Of a DNA stretch of 54,335 nt, positions 1-8,900 are shown piece after piece. Source of the DNA: Candidatus Parachristensenella avicola. Lineage in GTDB: Bacteria > Bacillota > Clostridia > Christensenellales > UMGS416. Below the pieces are notes generated by a model. The model was not told the DNA's origin and ran no database searches. It was given only the letters and a program-made list of their open reading frames with translations. Location of the stretch: positions 1 to 54,335 of the forward strand of contig CAJFUN010000037.1 in the NCBI GenBank assembly GCA_904420205.1, given 5' to 3'. The position numbers and the translations under genes are program-made. Position 1 is the stretch's first letter; the number at the start of each line of letters is the position of its first letter.

Positions 1-10
1 GACATACTAA

Positions 11-54
11 GACCCCCTATTGTAGTTCTATTTTCCTACATTAGGGGGCCTTTT
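11..54 (+). terminator. Rho-independent terminator of an upstream gene
   Basis: CCCCCTATTGTAG at 13-25 pairs with CTACATTAGGGGG at 36-48, with one T-T mismatch, and is followed by TTTT at 51-54. There is no T tract on the minus side, so it should end a plus-strand gene that lies left of the window. The rest of the 142 bases before the nitroreductase stop holds nothing I recognise. Confidence 0.75.
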
Positions 55-142
55 GTCTATTGTCCGTTTTTACTGGGGCCGTTCAATCCGTTCCTGCCTT
101 TTACTCTACCTCTTCCGTGAAGCTTGACTTTGCGGTAATTCC

Positions 143-655
143 TCAACGCAAAAGAATAACATCTTCCGCGCGGGGCTTTGCTTCCGGCCAAGCGCCCTGT
201 GCATAGCCGAGGGCACAGCCGTCAATGCATTGATAATCATCCGGAATACCCAGCTTTTTCTGGAACTGCCGCCCAGCCTCGGTAGCGAACAGTGCCGAAG
301 TCGCATGGATCCAGCAGGAACCAATACCCAGAGAAGCGGCAGCCAGCATGATGTTTTCCAGCGCGGCGGAGCCATCCATTACCGGAGCCACGACGTCCTT
401 TCTGACGAATACCAAAGCGATGGCAGGCGCATCGTAGTAGGGAAAGCGTCCCAACTGCTGCTGGCAAAGTGATCTGTATTCGTCCATAGCCTGCGGCGTA
501 TGTAAGGCCACCATTTTCCAGGCTTGGGTCCCCATGCCTGTAGGCGCATAAGCGCCTGCCTGCAGGATGGCCCGGAGCGCGTCCTCCGGCACAGGACGGT
601 CTGCATAGGAACGCACGCTCCGGCGGGTCAGCAGATTTTTCATCGCTTCGTTCAT
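143..655 (-). CDS. Nitroreductase family protein
   Basis: A 170-residue protein of the FMN-dependent nitroreductase family, which reduces nitro compounds, quinones or flavins with NAD(P)H. The N-terminal RRSVRSYADRPVPEDAL is the family's FMN-phosphate-binding opening, followed by the APTGMGTQAWKM segment typical of the flavin pocket, and the C-terminal half has the GIGSCWI and LGIPDDYQCIDGCALGY strands of the short clostridial subfamily. The start at 655 is preceded by AAGGAGG at good spacing. It is encoded just downstream of the alpha-galactosidase on the same strand, with a 30-base gap, so the two may be cotranscribed. The substrate cannot be told from the sequence, and members of this subfamily are often annotated only by fold. 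Confidence 0.9.
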   Translation of the reverse strand: MNEAMKNLLTRRSVRSYADRPVPEDALRAILQAGAYAPTGMGTQAWKMVALHTPQAMDEYRSLCQQQLGRFPYYDAPAIALVFVRKDVVAPVMDGSAALENIMLAAASLGIGSCWIHATSALFATEAGRQFQKKLGIPDDYQCIDGCALGYAQGAWPEAKPRAEDVILLR

Positions 656-685
656 GTCATTTCCTCCTTGTCGTTGTGATCGGAC

Positions 686-2776
686 CTATTCCTCGAAACC
701 AAGCTCAAAAAGGCGCGCGGTGTTGGGCTCATCCATGATGACGCTCAGCGAGCCTGCGCAGGCGTTCCATTCAAACCGGGTGCGGGAAAAACTGGGGAAG
801 GCGCAGGAAACCTGTACCTGACGCCCCTTAAGCTTGGGCAATGGCAGGGTGATTTGGGGCTCCGAAGAGGATAAACGCCAAAGGGCCAGGAAAATTTTCC
901 CCTTCACCTGCAGCCCAAAGCAAACCCAAGGGTCGCCCATGCGAGGCAGGCCCAGCGGCCATATCGGCAACGACTGCGGGATCAGGCGGCGAATGGATTT
1001 ATAATATGCGATGCCCTCCCGCACCACTGCAAAGCGCTGGGGCGATAGATTGGCCAGGTGACCGCTTTGATGAATGCGCAGCAGCATGGCATTGATCATG
1101 TTGAATACGGTTTCTTCCACCGTACCGTCGGCCAAGGGGTAGCTCCACACAGCCGATTGCTCCGGCGTGACCGCCGTGGGGCTGGCCGCAGCGATGGAAG
1201 GATAATACAGATACCGCGTTTGGTCGCTGGTCGATTGGATGCTATGACGGGACAACAGGGCATAATCCATGCGCATACCGCCGCTGGAGCAGTTCTCAAT
1301 GACGAGATTCGGATATCGGGCAAAAACACCGTCCAGCCAGGCTAGATAAGCGCGGGTATGGGATAGCAGACCGTCTCCAAAGGAGTCGGCCGAACGCTCG
1401 GTACCCAGACCTGCGTTGATGTTATAATCCATTTTGATATATCCAACGCCGTACTCCTGAACCAACCGGTCGATTACAGCGTCGGCATGGGCGCGCACAT
1501 CCGGATTGCGGAAATCCAGTTGATAGCGATCATGATCGATTACAGGCTTGCCATGGCGGCAGAAAAACCAGCTTTCAGGCACCGTAGCCGCTAGTGGGCA
1601 GTGAATGCCCATAACCTCAATTTCCAACCACAAGCCGGGAATCATACCCTGCCGTCGAATCTCATCCAGCAGCGCCCGAAGCCCTCCAGGGAATCGGCCG
1701 GGCGCGGGAAGCCATTCACCCACGCCATCCCACCAAGGCCCGTCGGAATACCAACCTGCGTCGATAACATAGTATTCGCAGCCGGCTTCAGCCGCTGCCT
1801 GGATCAAGGGGAGCTCCCGTTGGGTAGTGGGGTCGCCCATCAAGCAGTTCATATAGTCGTTGAAAATAACAGGCAGGGTCTGATTATCCTCGTTGGGGCG
1901 TCGAATTACCCGACGGTAGCGGGTAAGCGCGCCTACCGCTTCCTCCATGCCACCGGACACCACAGCTATAGCTACCGGGTCGGAGATAAAGCTTTCGCCC
2001 TTCTCCAGCCGCTTATACCAATGCCCTTCCTGCTGGCTGGCGCTGGATAACTGGATATATAGATGGCCGTCCAAATCGCTGATTTCCCAGTTCCAGGAGG
2101 CGTTGGTCTCAATTTGCCACAATAGCGCGGATCCACACTGTGTATTTTCCAGGTAGCCCATAGGCAGGTATTCCGAGGAAGGCCAGGATCCCGTGCTGCT
2201 GTAGGCGATACGTTTGAGCGAAAAGTCGTTCTTCGGGTAAAGGCCCAATTCCGGCAGGGTATAGCGCTGCCACTGCGCCTCATAAGCCCATGTATTATGA
2301 GGTACGGCAAGTTGCATCTTATCTTTCCAGGGTAGTAAGCCCTCTTTTTCCAAACCGGTCAGCGCAAAGGAGGCCACATACTCCAAACCTAGAGGCTCCC
2401 CGCCAACATTCACGACCTCCGTCCAGGCACGGATGACCGGAATATCTGTATAGAACTGATAATGGCTGATGACGGTGACACCATCTGCACATTGCCTTAC
2501 GGTCAGACTCCGACCGAGGGCGTTATATTCATCCTGATGGCCCTGATAGATAAGGCGCCCAGAAGGCATGTTACCGGTGTGTTTACTTCCGTGGTGGTCA
2601 TTTTGGTTCTCCCCGGCGGCATGCAGCTGAGCCATATTCATAAAGGGTCGGGCGCCGGGATGCAGCAGCGCCGGGTCAAAGGGCAGCGATGAACAGTGCA
2701 GCAGCAGCGCCGGCTCGCCGGGATCTGCAGTGAAGGCGAAATGAACGCCATTTTCCTCGAAAGATATGATGGACAT
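686..2776 (-). CDS. Alpha-galactosidase, GH36 family
   Basis: A 696-residue retaining alpha-galactosidase that should release terminal alpha-galactose from raffinose-type sugars or galactomannan. It has no signal peptide, so it is probably cytoplasmic. An N-terminal beta-sandwich (about 1-290) precedes the TIM barrel. Asp450 in GYIKMDYN is the expected nucleophile and Asp518 in STSDQTR the expected acid/base; ENCSSGGMRMD (about 494-504) is the GH36 substrate-pocket signature. The open frame reaches back to 2977, but I chose the ATG at 2776 because AAGGAGG lies 8 bases upstream and the length then fits the family (about 700-730). It diverges from the glucan synthase gene. No transporter adjoins it. 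Confidence 0.93.
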   Translation of the reverse strand: MSIISFEENGVHFAFTADPGEPALLLHCSSLPFDPALLHPGARPFMNMAQLHAAGENQNDHHGSKHTGNMPSGRLIYQGHQDEYNALGRSLTVRQCADGVTVISHYQFYTDIPVIRAWTEVVNVGGEPLGLEYVASFALTGLEKEGLLPWKDKMQLAVPHNTWAYEAQWQRYTLPELGLYPKNDFSLKRIAYSSTGSWPSSEYLPMGYLENTQCGSALLWQIETNASWNWEISDLDGHLYIQLSSASQQEGHWYKRLEKGESFISDPVAIAVVSGGMEEAVGALTRYRRVIRRPNEDNQTLPVIFNDYMNCLMGDPTTQRELPLIQAAAEAGCEYYVIDAGWYSDGPWWDGVGEWLPAPGRFPGGLRALLDEIRRQGMIPGLWLEIEVMGIHCPLAATVPESWFFCRHGKPVIDHDRYQLDFRNPDVRAHADAVIDRLVQEYGVGYIKMDYNINAGLGTERSADSFGDGLLSHTRAYLAWLDGVFARYPNLVIENCSSGGMRMDYALLSRHSIQSTSDQTRYLYYPSIAAASPTAVTPEQSAVWSYPLADGTVEETVFNMINAMLLRIHQSGHLANLSPQRFAVVREGIAYYKSIRRLIPQSLPIWPLGLPRMGDPWVCFGLQVKGKIFLALWRLSSSEPQITLPLPKLKGRQVQVSCAFPSFSRTRFEWNACAGSLSVIMDEPNTARLFELGFEE

Positions 2777-2804
2777 GAAGCACCTCCTTACAAGGCTTTT
2801 CCTT

Positions 2805-2833
2805 ATTATACCATAGCATGCGGAAGATAAAAG
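2805..2833 (-). promoter_or_regulatory. Possible promoter of the alpha-galactosidase gene
   Basis: A perfect TATAAT lies on the minus strand at 2810-2805, about 30 bases before the start codon. The -35 position (2833-2828, CTTTTA) is poor. The 178-base divergent region up to 2954 shows no convincing promoter for the plus-strand glucan synthase, only its AGGAGG ribosome binding site at about 2942-2947. Confidence 0.4.
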
Positions 2834-2954
2834 CGGCGGGCGTGAAGAAAACTCGACATGATGTTCGCAAGCGATAGAGCTTACGAAGCGGGAAAGGATA
2901 AATCTGACACGACCAAGGCACAATATAGGCCATAAGGAGTAAGGAGGAGTTACC

Positions 2955-5900
2955 ATGGAAATTTTTTTTCTGCTCATACTGGCAACCGTTTCGCTGATTG
3001 CCGTAGCCTGGATTGCCAGACGCGCAAAGCGTACAGTGGAGCGGACGCCTCTGGCTCCGCCGGCGACGCTGGCCGAAAAGCACCGCAGGCTGGAGCGATG
3101 CGCGGCTGATACGGCCAGCGCTCAGGCGGCCAGAGCGCTGGCCGATATCTTTGGCCAGCTGCAGCAGATGGAGCTTCCCCAGGGAACGGACGCGACAGGC
3201 GCTATGGTATGGCTGGATGATAATGCCTTTTACCTGAGGCAGCAGGCTGTACAGCTGGCGAGGGAATTTGCCACGCGGCGCTCGGAACGGCTGCCAATTC
3301 AAGGGAAAGGTCTGCGGGTGGCGCAGGTGGCCAAGACGGTGCTGGAACGGTGCCAGGGGCCGCTGAAGCGCCAGAGCCTTGTAGATCTTTTGGTTTCCCT
3401 GCAGCGCCGGGGGACGCTGTGCATGGATGAAATTTGGGCGTTACCGCTCTATTTGCGGCTGGCGCTGCTGGAGCGCGCCGCCCAGTCGGCGCAGGATGCC
3501 GAGCGCACCCGGGCAACCTGGGACATGGCGCAGCAAGTCTGCGACCGGCTGATGGGCCAGCCGCCCAATCAGGTGAAAGCAATCCTGGAGGAACTTCGTC
3601 CTTTGGATAGGCCCGGCGAGAATACGATTTTCGTGGAAAGCCTCTCCCGTCAGCTCATGGAGCAGGGGGGGCAGACGCATCATGCCCTGATGGCCCTGGA
3701 CAAGCTGTTGGAGCGGCGCGGCTGCATGCTGGAGGATTTGGTGCTGGAGGAGCATCGCCGTCAGGCTGAGGAGGATAGCCGGATCAGTACGGTGATGAAT
3801 TCGCTATGGTTCTTGGACCGGCAGCTATGGCTGGAGGTTTTTGAGGAGTCCAGCCGGGTAGAGCAGCTGCTGCGGCAAGATCCCGGAGGCATCTATCCCG
3901 CCATGGACGAAGCCAGCCGAAAAAGCTACCGGCAGCAGGTGCGGACGCTATCGCGGCGCTGGGGAATCCAGGAGGGGTATCTTTGCCGGCGGGCTCTGGA
4001 CTGCGCCCGTAAGGGGCGCCATCCAGGGGATGAAATCGGCTGGTATCTGATGGATCCGGAGGGAATCGAGCAATTGGCGCAGCGCGTGCATCATCGTATG
4101 CAGCCGATAACCTACCGGGAAAAACTGACGCGCTGGCAGGCGCCCTCCATGCTGCTGGCCCTTTTCCTGGCGGCGGAGCTTGGATTGATCTTAAGCCGGA
4201 TGACGCCATGGCCGGCCGCAGTGGGTATAGCGCTTTTACTGCTGCCTGCTCTATATTACTGGGTGCGCCGGTTGGTGGAAAAGGGATTGACCCAGGATGA
4301 ACCCGTCATGCCGCTGCCGCGGTTGGCATTGGCCGACGGTATTCCAGCCCGGGGAAAAACCTGCGTCGTTATCACTGCCCTGGTGTCGACGCCGGAAAAA
4401 TGCCGGGCGCTATTTAAGCGATTGGAGGCCTTCTATCTGGGTAACCGGGAACAGCATGCGGTTTTTGCGCTGCTAGCAGACCTTCCGCAGGCGGACACGG
4501 TGACGGCGCAGGGGGACGATGAAGTGCTTCAGGCAGGTCTGGAGGCGGCTCGGGCCCTGAACGAACGATGGGGGGCTCATAAGTTCGTTTTTCTGCTGCG
4601 CAGCCGCCGTGAGCTGGAAGGTAAGTGGACCGGATGGGAGCGCAAGCGCGGCGCGCTGCTGATGCTGAACAACCTCATTGCCCACGGCCAAAGCGGCGAC
4701 TTCCTGGAAGCGGCCCAGGCCTATCCAGCCCTGAAAAACGTAGCCTATGTGCTGACGCTGGATGCGGATACCGTGCTGCTTCCCGGCACGCTGCGCCCCC
4801 TGGTGGGAACGATGATGCATCCGCTTCATCAGCCCGTGGTGCAGCGGGGCCGCGTGATAAGCGGGTATGGACTGATTCAACCTCGCCTGCGGGTAATGGC
4901 TCAGGATGCGGCGGCCAGCAGTTTTGCACAGCAGGTTAACGGAATTGGCGGCGTGGAACCCTATATGACGGCGGGGTACGATTTCTATCAAAAGTTTTTC
5001 CACAGGGCGATCTTTACCGGTAAAGGGATCTATTCGGTTAAAGCATATGACGAGGTGCTGGCTACCGCTATTGAGGAAAATCGCGTGCTTAGCCACGACC
5101 TGCTGGAGGGCAGCTTCCTACGCGCGGGCCTAGCCAGCGATATTACGCTAATGGACGGTTGCCCGGCTACGGTACACGGTTACTTTTCCCGGCTCCACCG
5201 CTGGATACGGGGGGATTGGCAACTCATCCCCTATATGGGGCGGGATATCCCCACGCAAAAAGGCCCCCGGCGCAATCCGCTGCCGGCACTGTGCCGCTGG
5301 CAGATGGCCGATAACCTGGTGCGTAGCCTGAGGGCCCCGGCAATGTTGGGCGCGATCCTGATTTCGGCTTTGGCTGGAGGGCTGGGCCCTTTGCTTACCC
5401 TCATGGCGATCGCCGCGCTGATGGAAGGGCTAGGACAGTCGCTACGCCAGTGGGCCCGAGGCGAGGGGCGGGGCCTTCCGCTATGGGAGGCCGCCGGTCG
5501 CACACTGCGCGGCTTGCTGCTGCTACCCATTGAAAGCTATCTGAGCCTGGATGCCGTATGCCGCACGCTAGGACGCCTTCATTCCCGGCGCCGGATGCTG
5601 CAGTGGACCACGGCCGCCGATGCGGAGCTTGGTGCGCCTGACCGATGGTGGAAGGCATACCGGCGCTGGCGCGGCGCTGCGCTGACCGGTGCGGCGGTGG
5701 TTGCTGCGGGATGGTTCAGCGGGCAACTGGCCAGCTGCGGCATTTTGGGCGTATTTTGGATGCTCGCGCCCCTGTGGGCCTACCATGTCAGCCTTCCAAG
5801 ACGGAAGGAGGAACCGGAGCCCCTTTCGGCGAGCCAGTTATTGGATGTCCGGCTTGTCGCACGGCGCACTTACCACTATTTTGAGCGTTTCGTGGAGCCT

Positions 5901-8900
5901 GCCCATGGATATCTGCCGCCGGACAACGTGCAGCTTGACCCCTTTAAGGGTGTGGCATCGCGTACCTCGCCCACCAATATGGGCTTAGCGATGGTCAGCA
6001 TTGTCACCGGCTGGTATATGGGATATAGCGCCATGGATACCGTGCTTCAAAAGCTGGAAGGAATGCTTCAAACCATGGAATCGCTAGAAAAATGGAAGGG
6101 GCACTGGTTTAACTGGTACGATACCGTTACAAGAGCGCCGCTGCCGCCGCGCTACATTTCCTCGGTGGATAGTGGAAACCTCCTAGCCTGCCTTTGGATG
6201 ACGGACGCACTGCTGCTGCGGGCGCTGGAAGTAGGGCCGATACTGCCCGGACAAATTCAAGGCTGGGCTGATACCTGGACGCTGCATTGTATTCGGCGAA
6301 AGGTATCGGAGGATACGCTGTCGGCCCAACTGCGCGCTGCGGGCTCCGAAGCACAGATGCCTGAACTGGCTCATCGACTGCAGCGGGCCCTAAAAGGCGA
6401 AAAGGAAGGCTGGGGCGGGCTTCTGGCCGCGCAGCTGGATGCCTTGGATAAGGCCGGGCTTTTGCAGAAAGGGGCCGCCTGGAGCGACGCAACCCGAGAC
6501 CGGATTATGCAACTGCGCGACCGGATTAAGGAGGCGTGCCGTATGGATCTTACGGCACTATATGATAAAAAGCGTGGGCTGTTCCTTATTGGCTTGGATC
6601 CTGACGGGCCGGTGCCAGAGCAGGGCGCATGCTACGACCTGATGGCTTCGGAGGCACGGATCCTCAGCCTGGTTGCCATTGCAAAGGGCGATGTGCCGGC
6701 CGAACATTGGCGGAGGCTGGCCCGGCCTGTAGCGCTGGCTGGCGACGGCATTAGCCTTTGGTCATGGAGCGGCACCATGTTTGAATACCTGCTTCCCACA
6801 CTGTTCTTTACCCATGAGCCGGGTACGCTGCTGGGCGATATGGTCGAAGGCGCGGTTACAGAGCAGATTGCCCGCGGCTCGGTGACAGGACGGCCGTGGG
6901 GCGTGTCAGAGGCGGGCTATTATGAATTTGACTTGAACATGCAGTACCAATACAGAGCCTTCGGTATTCCGCAGTTGGGCATGAAGTCAGGTTTGGAGCA
7001 GGATCAGGTGATCGCGCCCTATGCGACGCTGATGGCCTATCCTTTCGCGCCGCTGGAAAGCTGGAAAAACATGCGCCGGTTCATGGAACTGGAGGCGCTG
7101 GGGGATTACGGATTTTTTGAAGCAGTGGACTTTACCGCAACGCGGATTGAACCTGGGGCCAACTACAAGCTGGTAGCCAGCTACATGGTTCACCATCAAG
7201 CGATGGGCTTCCTCAGCGTGGCCAGTGCCCTGCAAGGGGGGCTCTTGCAGGAAAGCTTTGGTGAAATACCGCAGGTGCGTGCCGTGCAGCCGCTTCTGGG
7301 CGAAATGACAGCGACCCGCGACCAGGCGATCGACCGATCCAGCCCCACCGTCAAGGCCGGGCGGCGGGCCAAGCTGCCCCGCCGGGAGCTGAGGCAGGCG
7401 CGGCATTATGAGAATAGCCAGGGGTTGTGGCCGCCGCAGGCGCACTTGCTTTCCAATGGCCGCTATCACATCATGCTGAACGTATCAGGATGCGGCTTTA
7501 GCCGATACCGCCAGGCAGCTGTCAGCCGATGGCGCGACGACGTATACCGCACAGAATATGGTTGGAATTTTTACATTAAGCAAGATGCACTGCCCCAGGC
7601 CAGGCGGCTTTTTCCCCTGGAAACCGATAGCCGGGCGCCCAGCAAGACGGTTTTTGAGCCGCATCGGGCCCTGTTTACCACCCAGGCGGAGCGCATCCAG
7701 GCCACGATGGAGGTCTATGTGGATGGCCAATACGACGGGGAAATACGCCGCATAACCTTAGAGAATACAGGGGCGCGGCCGGAGACGGTCACCATATACA
7801 GCTATATGGAACTGGCCCTTCAGCAACAGCAGGCCGATGAAGCGCATCCGGGCTTTCATAACCTGTTCGTGCAGACGGATGCTGACGCGAATCAACGGCT
7901 GCTGACGGCGGAGCGGCGCAAAAGGAGCCGGCAGGAAGAACCCCTTGCCTGCGCGCTGCAGGTACAGGCGGCAGAGTCTGCACGTTTCAGCTTTGATACC
8001 TCGCGAGAGCGCGCGTTGGGACGAGGCCGATCTGCCGCCCACCCTAGGCTGCTGGAGCAGGGGCTAAGCGGCACTACCGGCGGCGTGCTGGATCCCTGCC
8101 TGGCGACCGGTGTGGAGCTCACCTTAGCACCCGGGGAGCAGGCGGTGCTCCGTTATGCCCTGGCAATGGGCGAAAGTGCCGATACGGCGGCAGGCGCCGC
8201 CAAAAGCATGTTGCTGCGGGACGGGCTGGATATGGCCTGGGCTCGGGAGCAGGCGGTGCTTTCCTACCTGGGTATCCGGCCCAATCAGCTGACCTTTTTC
8301 CACGCGTTGCTGCCGTTTGCGCTGTATGGGCGGCCTGTGCAGCGGGCTGTGGCAAAAGCTAGGATGCAGAACGAGCACAAGGAATCGGCCCTTTGGCCGC
8401 TGGGGATTTCTAGGGAAGCTCCGATTTTACTGATGGAGCTTTCCGACGCAGCCCATACCGAGCAAGTGCTGCACCTTGTCAAGGCTCATGCATGGCTGCG
8501 CATTCATGGCGTAGAAACGACGCTGGCTGTAATCTATCGGGATCATGGCGATTATCAGCGAACCCTGCGCGAGCGTTTATATCAAACGATCCTATCAGGC
8601 CCGGATCGGGAGCGGATGGATCGCACCGGCGGCGTTTACCTAATCGATCAAGATCAATGCAGCGCAGCGCAGATGGGTGCTCTCCGTGCAGCCGCGCGGG
8701 TAGTGCTGAAGGCTGGAAGCACCATGACTTATCAGCTGCAGAGCGACGAGCAATCATGCCTGCTGCGCCCAACAACCGTTCCGCAGCAGGGCCCTGGCAG
8801 CCTGGATGAGGAGGAGCTGCTCTATCCCAACGGCTACGGAGGCTTTACGATTGAGAACTATGATTACGTGATCCGAAACCAGGGAGAGCGGCAAACGCCT

